From Suilimivivens sp964393865 (GTDB lineage Bacteria > Bacillota > Clostridia > Lachnospirales > Lachnospiraceae), in contig CAYMUW010000002.1 of NCBI GenBank assembly GCA_964393865.1, positions 62,001-126,000 on the forward strand: DNA of 64,000 nt, in the 5' to 3' direction. Shown here one piece after another: positions 8,247-15,956 of the stretch. Made by a program: the position numbers and the translations under genes. Under the pieces are notes generated by a model. It was not told where the DNA came from. It did no database searches and worked only from the letters and a program-made list of their open reading frames with translations. The stretch's first letter is position 1; each line of letters starts with the position of its first letter.

Positions 8247-9284
8247 CTACCGCCCACTGTTCTTCATTCTTTCCGTAGTCTCGTTGTCATAATAAACCGC
8301 TTTCGTTTTCCCGAAATCATATCCGATGTCGCCGCCGTATACCAGCACGGTTTTCGGCTTCAGCCGCCTCATTGCCTCGTCCATCCCGGCTGTCCATATT
8401 TTCGTCGCCTCCTCATTGCGCTTTACGCCTATTGTCGAGACTGATACCGTGCCGCCCGCCTCGATGCCGTCAAAGCAGAATGTGAACGTGTCCGCTTCCG
8501 CCCATGACAGTGTAGGTATCACTTCCATGCCGCTGTCCTGGCACATCTGACCGATAAGGCGGCTCCTATACACATTCCAGATTTTCATAGACATGGGCAT
8601 GTCCATGTATAGGCTAAAGTCCGGCGTAAACACGCACGGAAAATCTTTCAGCTTTTCGATATACGCCTGTGGCTGATTCCAGATTCTTTCAAACTGGTAA
8701 TCGTCGCAGTAGAAATGTATGCCTTTGGTTCTGTCCTTTGCAGACAGCATATAATTAAAGCTGATAATGCCGTCAGGTATGTAATCCGTCCTACGGATTA
8801 TGGGCATCTGGTAAAATCCCGCTGTTCTTTCACTGTCATACTCGCTCAGGTTATATGCGTCATATGTCCTTTCCCTCTCATCGCCATAGTAGCTGTCTTC
8901 CTGCTTTTCATCTTCGCCCGCAGATAAGTCAAAGCCAAAGTCGCCCATGTCAATATCCAGTATGCCGTCCAGTTCGCCGCCTAACAGGTCGTAATCCCAT
9001 TCCGCAAGCTCCCCGGTCTTGTTGTCGGCGAGGCGATAGGCTTTTATCTGCTCGTCCGTCAAATCGTCCGCCATGATACAAGGCACGGTCTTTAATTTCA
9101 GCTTCTTTGCCGCCTTATACCTTGTGTGGCCCGCGACAATGACATTATCCTTGTCAATCACGATTGGCACTTTAAAGCCAAATTCTTTTATGCTGTTTGC
9201 CACATACTCCACCGCGTTATCATTCTTGCGCGGGTTCTTCTCATATGGGTGTAGGTCTTTGATTTCTTTCTCTGTAATCTGCAT
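8247..9284 (-). CDS. ParB-like N-terminal domain fused to a DUF4417-type domain
   Basis: 345 residues. Residues 1-105 form a ParB/Srx-type domain with PYEKNPRKND and the nucleotide-pocket motif VIVAGHTRYKAAKKL. The acidic linker (about 120-140) leads into a second domain typical of DUF4417 phage proteins (SFNYMLSAKDRTKGIHFYCDD ... VIPTLSWAE ... VSVSTIGVKRN). Such fusions are common just upstream of terminase genes. ParB-like folds can be CTP- or ATP-dependent switches or nucleases; which applies here cannot be told. Confidence 0.8.
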   Translation of the reverse strand: MQITEKEIKDLHPYEKNPRKNDNAVEYVANSIKEFGFKVPIVIDKDNVIVAGHTRYKAAKKLKLKTVPCIMADDLTDEQIKAYRLADNKTGELAEWDYDLLGGELDGILDIDMGDFGFDLSAGEDEKQEDSYYGDERERTYDAYNLSEYDSERTAGFYQMPIIRRTDYIPDGIISFNYMLSAKDRTKGIHFYCDDYQFERIWNQPQAYIEKLKDFPCVFTPDFSLYMDMPMSMKIWNVYRSRLIGQMCQDSGMEVIPTLSWAEADTFTFCFDGIEAGGTVSVSTIGVKRNEEATKIWTAGMDEAMRRLKPKTVLVYGGDIGYDFGKTKAVYYDNETTERMKNSGR

Positions 9285-9339
9285 ATAAACTCCATTCTCT
9301 TTTCATTATTGCGCATTTCAAGGTAAAAGTTGTACCATT

Positions 9340-9726
9340 TTAAAATCCGCCCTGCTTTAGCCTTTTGTCGAGGTTGGCATACATCAGCCGCCTGTAACCA
9401 TAAAAATCCGTTCTGCCGCAAGGAATCCTATGTCCGTCCATGTACTCCACACCCTCATAGGAGCGGTTTTCAGTGACGGACTTATAAATATAGGGTGCAA
9501 GCATTTCGGACGCTCTTTCGGCTTCCTCGTAAACAACGGCGGCATATTCTCCGCCCCTGCATATCGCCTGTAGTTCCTTTAAGCGTTCCTTTGTCATGCC
9601 GTACTCGTTCCATGACGTGCGCGGCGCATGGCAGGGATGTTTCTTTGGGCGGCGGTAGCGGACGGAGAGCTTTACTCTTCCGTTTGGCAGGATTATAAAG
9701 TTAATCTGTCCACTGACCTGATTCAT
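9340..9726 (-). CDS. hypothetical phage protein, 128 residues
   Basis: Basic protein beginning MNQVSGQINFIILPNGRVKLSVRYRRPKKHPC, with a Cys-His pair and a C-terminal aromatic cluster (TDFYGYRRLMYANLDKRL). It overlaps the preceding small gene by four bases (ATGA), so it belongs to the same operon. Charge suggests nucleic acid contact, but no domain is recognised. Confidence 0.65.
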   Translation of the reverse strand: MNQVSGQINFIILPNGRVKLSVRYRRPKKHPCHAPRTSWNEYGMTKERLKELQAICRGGEYAAVVYEEAERASEMLAPYIYKSVTENRSYEGVEYMDGHRIPCGRTDFYGYRRLMYANLDKRLKQGGF

Positions 9727-9926
9727 ATTTTCCCTTTCAAAATAAACCCAGCGGTTTCCCTGTATTCTTTTTCTAATGGTGCTATTTCGGCATCGATTGA
9801 ATCCAGTATTGTAAAAACAATCTCTGACTTACTGCACAGGTTTAAATCCGCTAATATTTTTATCTGTTCCTTTTTATCCTTCGCAAGCCGGTACTCGCGC
9901 CGGATTTCATTGTTTGTCATGTTCAT
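9723..9926 (-). CDS. small helical phage protein
   Basis: 67 residues from ATG (MNMTNNEIRREYRLAKDKKEQ), chosen because GGAG lies nine bases upstream. The pattern EIRREYRLAKDKKEQIKILADLNLCSKSEIVFTI looks like a short helix-turn-helix of the kind common in Firmicute phages. It overlaps both neighbours by four bases. Role unknown. Confidence 0.6.
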   Translation of the reverse strand: MNMTNNEIRREYRLAKDKKEQIKILADLNLCSKSEIVFTILDSIDAEIAPLEKEYRETAGFILKGKI

Positions 9927-10252
9927 GTATCTTTGCTCCAATCTATCTTCTGACCGCAATCAGGGCAATAAGAATGGTTTTCTATCACATTCCTATATTC
10001 ATTGTTCACTTGCAAGTTTACTTCTCCACAAGTCGGACAGCTGGGAAAAGGTTTGAGGTATTTATATAACGGTTTCTTCGCCCTCTGCTTCTCCATGGAC
10101 TCCCGCAGTTCTCCCACAGTTCCCAATGCACGGTACTGCTGGATCTCTTTGAGGGCAGTTTTCGCCACATTCAATGCCTCATTTACATCATCTGCATGTT
10201 CAAATCTGCTTATCCTTACATCGAGTATTAGTTTTGCTTCATTCTCCGTCAT
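9923..10252 (-). CDS. zinc-ribbon phage protein
   Basis: 109 residues: a helical N-terminal half (EALNVAKTALKEIQQY) and a C-terminal four-cysteine ribbon (CPTCGEVN ... YCPDCGQKIDW). Proteins with this layout recur in early regions of clostridial phages. Probably a small nucleic acid or protein binding factor; function unknown. Confidence 0.7.
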   Translation of the reverse strand: MTENEAKLILDVRISRFEHADDVNEALNVAKTALKEIQQYRALGTVGELRESMEKQRAKKPLYKYLKPFPSCPTCGEVNLQVNNEYRNVIENHSYCPDCGQKIDWSKDT

Positions 10253-10287
10253 TTCGCCGCCTCCAATTTTTCATATTATCTAAAAGT

Positions 10288-10491
10288 TCAAAGAAAACTT
10301 CCGTGCTTATCATCAAAATCTTCTGCTAACAAAGTTTTACAAACAAGTTTTCCTATAACATCTTCAGTTTTATAAATATTAGATGTATGACACCATCTGC
10401 AAGTCAGCCAAGCGATTCTCGTATCATCTACTCTTTTTAGTTGAAATCTGTTTTTGAATCTTCCACAAGCCGGACAATAATATTTTTTCAT
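10288..10491 (-). CDS. short two-CxxC protein
   Basis: 67 residues with CPAC near the start and CRWC near residue 33, forming a likely zinc ribbon, then a helical tail. It overlaps the YopX gene stop by four bases. No family recognised. Confidence 0.6.
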   Translation of the reverse strand: MKKYYCPACGRFKNRFQLKRVDDTRIAWLTCRWCHTSNIYKTEDVIGKLVCKTLLAEDFDDKHGSFL

Positions 10492-10910
10492 TCCGCTGCC
10501 TCCAATAATTCTGGATTATCAAAAAGATTGCCGATAACCTCACATTTGTTCGCCACAGCTTCATTAATAAAAAGATACTGCAATCCCATTTCACTTTTGT
10601 AGAGTCTGCAAAAAGCGGCATGAGTTTCATTGTACTCAATCTCGTCAGTCTTTTCTTTTCCTGTCACTTCATCAACATATCGTATAATATCGCCCTCATA
10701 TATCTCCACGTTATTCTTGTCATCCAAGCCTGTGTACTGGCAAAGGGTGTCAGGGTCTATATCAAATCGAATATTATGCGGAATCGTTTGAATGTAGTGT
10801 TCGCCGTTTGGGTATAAATACGGGTATGCTATTGACGTAGAATACATAACATAATATCCTTCCACCCATTCCCCTGTTAATTTCTTTGCTCTAAACAAAA
10901 TATCACGCAC
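10488..10910 (-). CDS. YopX family protein
   Basis: 140 residues with the hallmarks of the phage YopX family: opening MRDILFRAKKLTGEWVEGYYV, the central DPDTLCQYTGLDDKNN, IYEGDIIRY, and the end CEVIGNLFDNPELL. The family is widespread in Firmicute phages, was named after SP-beta YopX, and its function is not known. The next gene upstream starts with a second YopX-type opening fused to an HNH-type protein. Confidence 0.9.
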   Translation of the reverse strand: MRDILFRAKKLTGEWVEGYYVMYSTSIAYPYLYPNGEHYIQTIPHNIRFDIDPDTLCQYTGLDDKNNVEIYEGDIIRYVDEVTGKEKTDEIEYNETHAAFCRLYKSEMGLQYLFINEAVANKCEVIGNLFDNPELLEAAE

Positions 10911-11445
10911 TTTTTACAAACCTGCCTTTCTCATCCCTATCACATATTTGCTTTCTTGGTCGTTGATTTTTAGCCTGTTCGCTTTTAGAAATCCAGCAAC
11001 AGTTTGATGGGGAGTAATTGCCGTTTACATCTTTTCGCTCAATGGTGAGATTATCAGCATATCCGTGTGTCAAAGCCCAATCTCTAAATTCTTTATAAGA
11101 CTTATCCCATTCTATACATACACTAATTCCTCTCGCCCCGTAATTAACATAATCCCCATGGTTTGAATTTTGACACCTTGTTTTCATTCCTCTCCATATG
11201 TGATATAATCTGGTCTTTGACTCTCCATGAGTTCTGTTTCTATCAGATAAATCCCTATATCTTTTGCATCCACAAGATTTCACTTTTCCTTTTTCGATAT
11301 CACAAAGATTCTGCTCCGTGTAATTTCCACAATCGCAAAGAAATAGACATCTTCTCTGTGTAATATATCTAACTAATGTAAGCTCGGTTCCAGCAATCTT
11401 TTCTCCGATATCTATGCTCTTTCCTCTGAATTTAATTTCCCTCAT
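10903..11445 (-). CDS. HNH/homing-endonuclease-like protein with a YopX-type N-terminus
   Basis: 180 residues. The first ten (MREIKFRGKS) match the opening of YopX proteins. The rest is a phage endonuclease-like module: a zinc-ribbon segment (FLCDCGN ... KSCGCKRY), then RLYHIWRGMKTRCQN, GISVCIEW, an ERKDVNGNYSPSNCCWIS block with the expected N/H residues, and a basic tail. The protein at 23997-24779 shares the module. The mixed start suggests that an endonuclease gene inserted into, or captured the start of, a yopX copy. Activity is unproven. Confidence 0.7.
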   Translation of the reverse strand: MREIKFRGKSIDIGEKIAGTELTLVRYITQRRCLFLCDCGNYTEQNLCDIEKGKVKSCGCKRYRDLSDRNRTHGESKTRLYHIWRGMKTRCQNSNHGDYVNYGARGISVCIEWDKSYKEFRDWALTHGYADNLTIERKDVNGNYSPSNCCWISKSEQAKNQRPRKQICDRDEKGRFVKSA

Positions 11446-11446
11446 T

Positions 11447-12265
11447 TCAATGCTCCTTCCTCAATCCCTCCGGGTATTCCTGTATAAGCGGTTCACCCCA
11501 AATATCCGCAAGGCTTTCTTTCATAAAGACTGGGATATCCGCTTTCCTGCACTCGTCCACGATGTTTTCAATCCATTCCTTTTTTGGAATAACCTTGTCT
11601 TTTCGGTTGCCTGTTTCTGAGCCGATGATAACCCACATTGATTTTCTTGGAAACTCGGTAATTTTATTTACGTCAATATGGATTTCCTCTAAAATTGGTT
11701 CTATGCTAAAGAAGCAATTTCTATAGAGTGGAAGCCTTTTGACGTTTATGTTGAAATCCGACTGTTTTGTTACGCTTACTCCGTACCATGCATTGACATT
11801 CTTGTGCCTTTCCTCAATATATTTATAATTATCTTCTGTGTATCTGGCTGCATTTTTCGTTAGAAATAAATAATTATGCTGTGGGGCTTTTTTACATGCG
11901 GCCAATACTTCTTCAATCCATTCATCCGGTACCCATCGACCAAAGAGATCTGCCATAGAGCATACAAAGATATTCCTGCCTTTCTTCCACTTCTGCGGCT
12001 CATCCAGCCTGTAGTGATAAAAGGTAGGTGCAAATCCGAATGGATACGGTGCAGCTATGCCTCGCTTAATCATTGGTGCGTTCAGCGTGAAAATTCCTTC
12101 CGCCCTATCGGTTGCACTGCAATCCGCAACGGGACCGCAATCAAATCCTCCGAACCTTTCCGCAATTTTCCTTGCGTAGCAGTATTCGCACCCATGCAGG
12201 CAGCCGGTTACGGGATTCCATGTTGAATCACACCAATCTATCTTACTTTTTGCTCCCATACTCAT
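11447..12265 (-). CDS. DUF5131 (phage Gp37/Gp68) radical-SAM-like protein
   Basis: 272 residues. The motif WNPVTGCLHGCEYCYARKIAERF carries the CxxxCxxC cysteines of an iron-sulfur cluster, as in radical SAM enzymes. GRNIFVCSMADLFGRWVP and a TIM-barrel-like series (FLTKN, WYGVSV, FFSIEPIL, VIIGSETG) follow, all typical of the Gp37/Gp68 family. The substrate is unknown. It starts four bases inside the upstream Cys-rich gene. Confidence 0.85.
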   Translation of the reverse strand: MSMGAKSKIDWCDSTWNPVTGCLHGCEYCYARKIAERFGGFDCGPVADCSATDRAEGIFTLNAPMIKRGIAAPYPFGFAPTFYHYRLDEPQKWKKGRNIFVCSMADLFGRWVPDEWIEEVLAACKKAPQHNYLFLTKNAARYTEDNYKYIEERHKNVNAWYGVSVTKQSDFNINVKRLPLYRNCFFSIEPILEEIHIDVNKITEFPRKSMWVIIGSETGNRKDKVIPKKEWIENIVDECRKADIPVFMKESLADIWGEPLIQEYPEGLRKEH

Positions 12266-12576
12266 ACCTCACTTTCCGGCTTCAGCGCCTTAAATCTCTT
12301 TCTTAATGCTTTTGCATATGCTTCTGTAATTTTGTAATTTTTACATTCTGCCGTCCAATTATCAGCTCCCTTTCCGTCATACCTTTTGCACTCATCACAT
12401 GTGAAACAGGGGAAATTCATCTCGCCTGTGCAGTTATCCCAACACTCAGCACTATTTGCGCAGTGATTACATACGCACCCGCCGCATGGAAAAGCGTAGT
12501 TTATATGTTTTGCAGCTTCTTGCGGCTCTTGTTTCGGTATCATGCCTAATTCTTCAAGGGTTATTTGATGGTTCAT
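12262..12576 (-). CDS. cysteine-rich phage protein, 104 residues
   Basis: The start MNHQITLEELGM is preferred (GGAAAG upstream, four-base overlap with the ASCH gene). It carries nine cysteines in CxxC-type groups (CGGCVCNHCANSAEC, CFTCDEC), suggesting one or two zinc sites, and a helical end. It sits next to the radical-SAM-like gene. Role unknown. Confidence 0.65.
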   Translation of the reverse strand: MNHQITLEELGMIPKQEPQEAAKHINYAFPCGGCVCNHCANSAECWDNCTGEMNFPCFTCDECKRYDGKGADNWTAECKNYKITEAYAKALRKRFKALKPESEV

Positions 12577-13250
12577 GCACTTTCCGGTTTCTCGCACCGC
12601 TCGAACGCTATCACCCACACGAACGGATTCGCCGCCCAGCCATAACGATCAATGTCGGATTTCTTGATGGTCGAATCCCACAATACGCTAAAATCTTTTA
12701 TGATATCTTTTTCGTATTGCCTGTATGGAATCCCCTCGTTGATACAACCAAAATAGTCAATATCCCGTAACCGCTCTACCCTCACGTCCGTCACTTTCAG
12801 CCATATCCGCGCCGCTTTTTTCGGCATGTGAATGGAGGGATGCCATACATCAACTGACGGATAAACATTATCCTCAAGTGATGCCTTGTATCCGTAGCAG
12901 CCCCATTCTCTCTTGTTATGGTTATAAATCTTATGTGCAGATTCATCACAGCAATTATGTTCTTCCATATCCATTCCACAGTCCCAACATGGCTCCCAAC
13001 ACCACGTTTCCCTGACATACATGGTATCGCCAGGCTGGTATGGCGGTTTCATTCGCCTTGTGCTTGCTTCCCATTCATCGTAATATTCCGCATAGGCAAT
13101 CTCGCCGTTATGCTTATACCTGACAATTCGCCAACCATAGTCATCAGCCTTGTAATGCGGCTTAACCACCCGTCTTGTGACCGTCTTTCTGCCGTCCAGT
13201 ATCGCTCTTGTCATTTCTGTATTAAATAAAATCGGTTTCACTCTGCTCAT
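12573..13250 (-). CDS. ASCH/PUA-like domain phage protein
   Basis: 225 residues. Opening VKPILFNTEMTRAILDGRKTVTRR is the characteristic ASCH start, followed by PYQPGDTMYVRETW, ARIWLKVTDVRVERLRDI and a final NPFVWVIAFER strand. ASCH domains are RNA- or nucleotide-binding folds related to PUA. An inserted Cys-His segment (WDCGMDMEEHNCC) may bind metal. Common in phage early regions; substrate unknown. Confidence 0.8.
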   Translation of the reverse strand: MSRVKPILFNTEMTRAILDGRKTVTRRVVKPHYKADDYGWRIVRYKHNGEIAYAEYYDEWEASTRRMKPPYQPGDTMYVRETWCWEPCWDCGMDMEEHNCCDESAHKIYNHNKREWGCYGYKASLEDNVYPSVDVWHPSIHMPKKAARIWLKVTDVRVERLRDIDYFGCINEGIPYRQYEKDIIKDFSVLWDSTIKKSDIDRYGWAANPFVWVIAFERCEKPESA

Positions 13251-13432
13251 TTAATCCGCCCTTCCTTTATCAACTTCGATTTGAGCTTTTTGCATTGGGG
13301 ACAGAGGTGGTATTTTCCAATGCTCCATCCGTATTCTCGTGCTACTGCAACAATCGTTGCTTTACTAATTACTTTTCTCCAACATAAAGTTTCTCCACAA
13401 CCATCACAGTGAATTGCTGTTTCAAGACTCAC
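13247..13432 (-). CDS. small zinc-ribbon protein
   Basis: 61 residues from a GTG start five bases after GAGGTG. Two CxxC pairs (CDGCGETLCW and CPQCKKLK) form a probable zinc ribbon. An upstream extension in this frame is a different gene read out of frame, so the short form is preferred. It overlaps the ASCH gene by four bases. Confidence 0.6.
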   Translation of the reverse strand: MSLETAIHCDGCGETLCWRKVISKATIVAVAREYGWSIGKYHLCPQCKKLKSKLIKEGRIK

Positions 13433-13434
13433 AT

Positions 13435-13569
13435 TCACACCTCTTTCCTGTACGGTTCCGGCAGCGGCATCCATGCAACTATATCCACGCTGTCGGTATC
13501 GTCGCCAAGAATCCATCTGTCATTTACAAATTGACCAAAAGGCTTTTTACCCACTGCCCGCCATCCCAT
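13435..13569 (-). CDS. DUF551-like C-terminal fragment
   Basis: 44-codon frame that ends DSVDIVAWMPLPEPYRKEV, the recognisable C-terminus of DUF551 phage proteins. The usual N-terminal WI.. strand segment is missing and the start lies inside the preceding gene in another frame. It may begin at ATG 13569 or at a GTG 15 bases later. Probably a remnant or a shortened member of the family. Confidence 0.45.
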   Translation of the reverse strand: MGWRAVGKKPFGQFVNDRWILGDDTDSVDIVAWMPLPEPYRKEV

Positions 13570-13763
13570 ACATAATTGATTTGATATGGATTATGCGTAC
13601 AGGATACGCATGGCTCCTTATGCCAGCTTGTGCCACACTTGGCCGCTTCCGGGCATTGTTTCATACAGTGGGAGCCACATTCCGCACAGCTGTGTTGTTC
13701 AACAGGTGTCAGATAGTGTGTACCATTAATTTTCTTTCCACAAAATTTACATCTGGTTTCCAT
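13524..13763 (-). CDS. cysteine-rich zinc-binding-type protein, 79 residues
   Basis: Starts METRCKFCGKKINGTHYL and carries about nine cysteines plus histidines (CAECGSHCMKQCPEAAKC, CVSCTHNPYQ). Likely two zinc sites. The tail (WDGGQWVKSLLVNL) overlaps the DUF551-like frame by 46 bases. It lies ten bases after the tyrosine recombinase stop. Function unknown. Confidence 0.6.
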   Translation of the reverse strand: METRCKFCGKKINGTHYLTPVEQHSCAECGSHCMKQCPEAAKCGTSWHKEPCVSCTHNPYQINYVWDGGQWVKSLLVNL

Positions 13764-13772
13764 AGCCGCCTC

Positions 13773-14579
13773 CTACCAATTAACCGCCTCGTTAAAGGCT
13801 TCCCTTTGTTTTTCTGATGACATTTTCAAATAAATTGCCGTTGTGTCTATGCTTTCGTGTCCAAGCAAATCTGATAAAAGTGAAATGTCTTTGTTCCGTT
13901 TTAAAAATTCAATCGCAAACAGATGGCGGAATGAGTGCGGATGCGCTACTTCCTGCGGGATACCATATTTTTTCGCCCATCGTTTTATGTTTTCCGCTAC
14001 TCCCCGGCTTGTCATTTGCCCGCCATACTTTGACGGGAATAACAAGTCAGAATGGACTCCTTTGAAATATTCCGCGCTCTCCTTAATTAGGAAATCAGGA
14101 ATCAGTATCCTTCTGATTTTCCCTTTCGTCCATATTTCAAATATCCCGGCATCAAGGGCTTTTTTATCCATCTTGACAAGCTCTGAAACCCTCACCCCTG
14201 TTTTGGCAAGGAATGTAACCATCCAATACCCTTTTTGGTTTCCATCCGCTTTTAATCCGGATAGCATCTTTTCGTATTGTTCCTTTGTTATTACGTTTTC
14301 GACCGTAGCCCTTTTTGGAACTTTGATGTTTTTTACGGTACACTCTGGCTTTTCCATAAATTTACAATACTGATTCATCGCAATACACCGATTTGCTGCT
14401 GTCTTGGGGCTAAAATTATCGATCAGATAGCGTTTGAAATCAATCATGTTTTTTTTAGACAGTTCACGGTACTTGGAAAAAAATAGTTGAACCGCATCCA
14501 CGTAAGTTGAAATTGTATTTTCGGATTTTTCATCATCGGCTAGGTAACATGAGAATTCCTCAATTTTGCAATCTCCCAT
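13773..14579 (-). CDS. tyrosine recombinase (XerC/D type)
   Basis: 268 residues: an N-terminal SAM-like core-binding domain (about 1-85) and a catalytic domain with Arg130 (TGVRVSEL), a Lys in TKGKIRRI, His215-x-x-Arg218 (HPHSFRH), His241 (LLGHESIDTT) and nucleophile Tyr250 (AIYLKM). All catalytic residues are present. The phage already has a serine integrase, so this enzyme has no evident integration task. It could resolve multimers or invert the tail cassette at 31.1-31.8 kb; the latter is my inference. Confidence 0.9.
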   Translation of the reverse strand: MGDCKIEEFSCYLADDEKSENTISTYVDAVQLFFSKYRELSKKNMIDFKRYLIDNFSPKTAANRCIAMNQYCKFMEKPECTVKNIKVPKRATVENVITKEQYEKMLSGLKADGNQKGYWMVTFLAKTGVRVSELVKMDKKALDAGIFEIWTKGKIRRILIPDFLIKESAEYFKGVHSDLLFPSKYGGQMTSRGVAENIKRWAKKYGIPQEVAHPHSFRHLFAIEFLKRNKDISLLSDLLGHESIDTTAIYLKMSSEKQREAFNEAVNW

Positions 14580-15139
14580 TCCTTATGTATTTCCTCCTTC
14601 CATATAGATTTTTCCCGAGCTTTCTTTATGGCTCCCCGTCTCTTTTCCAGACACGCATTGCACAATTTTGAACCTTCTGCCTGAGGCATCCCACAATACA
14701 TACATAACCCTGCTGCCATTCGTCTACGGAAAGCCTCCCCGGCTCTTTCACGTCCCAGATACTCCTTTGAATTTTTCCTGCGCACCATCCGTTTTGTATA
14801 ACATCTGTTACACAATGTTCCATGCTGCGCGACGCATTTCCCGCAAATAACACATAAGCCAGCCTGTTTTCTCTCCGCGTACCGTATCTTTCTCACCCTG
14901 TTCTGGCTAATCTGATATTCGCCTCTCTTGTGGTCGTATCTGGTGTTCGTAACCGTTATCTTTTCCAAACATTCCGCACAATGTATATAGCCCGGGAATG
15001 CGTCATTTATACGGCACATGGGGCAGATTCCTTTTGATTTATACCACTCGTAATCAGTCATGGATCTCTGGCATCTCATATATTCTAACTCTTTCCTAAT
15101 TTCATTTAGCCTGCTTATCTGATTTTCAATCATGCTCAT
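14540..15139 (-). CDS. multi-zinc-finger phage protein
   Basis: 199 residues from the ATG that follows GAGGATTG. Four CxxC-x(n)-CxxC groups are spread along it (CPMCRINDAF...HCAEC, CVICGKC...LCNRC, CMYCGMP...LCNAC), separated by strongly basic helices (MVRRKNSKEYLG, EKRRGAIKKAREKS). It resembles recurring phage proteins with tandem rubredoxin-like knuckles and probably binds nucleic acid. It overlaps the recombinase start by 40 bases. Confidence 0.7.
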   Translation of the reverse strand: MSMIENQISRLNEIRKELEYMRCQRSMTDYEWYKSKGICPMCRINDAFPGYIHCAECLEKITVTNTRYDHKRGEYQISQNRVRKIRYAERKQAGLCVICGKCVAQHGTLCNRCYTKRMVRRKNSKEYLGRERAGEAFRRRMAAGLCMYCGMPQAEGSKLCNACLEKRRGAIKKAREKSIWKEEIHKEWEIAKLRNSHVT

Positions 15140-15158
15140 AATCAATCCTCACTTTCCA

Positions 15159-15440
15159 TTAAAATTTTCTTTCCCATCGCCACGGCTTAAGCATATTCCA
15201 GCCTTGCCCCTTGGAATCCTGCCATCCGCCAAGCATATAGATTTCATCACAGAGGGATAGCAGCGCACGCGAAACCTTGATATACCCCTCATATGGCGTT
15301 GTAGGCGGCAGTGTGGCGTTTGTTTTCGCAGGGTTGATAACTTCATAGCCTTTCTCTGTTAAAGCCTTTTCTGCGGCGGCAAACCGCTCCATGTAATCTG
15401 TTGTGCCGGTTATTTTGCCAGAAATGTAAACCATGCTCAT
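15159..15440 (-). CDS. DUF4406 protein with a frameshifted C-terminus
   Basis: 93 residues. MVYISGKITGTTDYMERFAAAEKALTEKGYEVINP and the CDEIYMLGGWQDSKG segment identify DUF4406, a nucleoside 2-deoxyribosyltransferase-like fold. After SKG the frame departs from the family: one extra G in the GGGG run near 15207 would restore ARLEYA and, past a stop, AVAMGKKILME, the usual ending. The present product therefore ends with 15 foreign residues. Probably damaged. Confidence 0.75.
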   Translation of the reverse strand: MSMVYISGKITGTTDYMERFAAAEKALTEKGYEVINPAKTNATLPPTTPYEGYIKVSRALLSLCDEIYMLGGWQDSKGQGWNMLKPWRWERKF

Positions 15441-15607
15441 TTATTTAAGTCCTCCTCATTCAACCATACGCCGCCTATAATGTCGCATTTCTTGTAGGCT
15501 TCGTCCGGAATTTCAATTTCTGCATCTGCATATTTATAGTGCCGTTCGTATCCATATTCTGTAACCTGCTCCGTAATCCCTAAAATAATTCTTGCTTTGG
15601 TTTTCAT
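15437..15607 (-). CDS. hypothetical phage protein, 56 residues
   Basis: Reads MKTKARIILGITEQVTEYG and ends GGVWLNEEDLNK, with AAAGGAAA upstream and a four-base overlap with the DUF4406 start. It has one beta segment and an acidic middle (YADAEIEIPDEAY). No family recognised; the gene looks real from SD, coupling and codon pattern. Confidence 0.6.
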   Translation of the reverse strand: MKTKARIILGITEQVTEYGYERHYKYADAEIEIPDEAYKKCDIIGGVWLNEEDLNK

Positions 15608-15624
15608 TCAGAATTTTCCTTTCT

Positions 15625-15822
15625 TTACTGCTTTTTATATTCTTTCATTGTCGGACGTTCACCGTCTAAATCGTTCCATTTATACATCTTGTGGTTTTCT
15701 CTTTCCCACTGCCCTTTGTAGCAGTTCCGGCAAGAGCATATTCCTGAAAGCCACCGCATTTCCCCAGAGTATTCCGGCTTTCCACAGTGCCTACAGATTG
15801 CAATTCGGTTCATCTCATCCAT
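15625..15822 (-). CDS. small zinc-ribbon protein, about 65 residues
   Basis: The start is taken at MDEMNRIAICRHCG because the A/G-rich stretch AGGAAAAGGAAA lies upstream. Contains CRHCGKPEYSGEMRWLSGICSCRNC, a four-cysteine ribbon, and a charged tail. Typical small early phage protein; function unknown. Confidence 0.6.
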   Translation of the reverse strand: MDEMNRIAICRHCGKPEYSGEMRWLSGICSCRNCYKGQWERENHKMYKWNDLDGERPTMKEYKKQ

Positions 15823-15924
15823 TTTCTTTTTCCTTTTCCTGCAATGCCTTTTCTGCATATAATCTCATTCCCTCACATCCTTTCCAACCGGAAACTCCGA
15901 TAAATCAGAATACTCTCTCAACAA

Positions 15925-15956
15925 TTCCGGGAAGTCAAAATTCCGGGAAGTCAAAA
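15925..15956. repeat. tandem 16-bp duplication
   Basis: The unit TTCCGGGAAGTCAAAA occurs twice head to tail at 15925-15940 and 15941-15956. The second copy contains the stop region of the methyltransferase gene. A slippage or template-switch product. Confidence 0.85.

Noticed and set aside
13773..14579. Tyrosine recombinase as the phage integrase
   Set aside because: It is in the middle of the early operon, far from both phage ends, whereas the serine recombinase sits at the end next to the expected att site.
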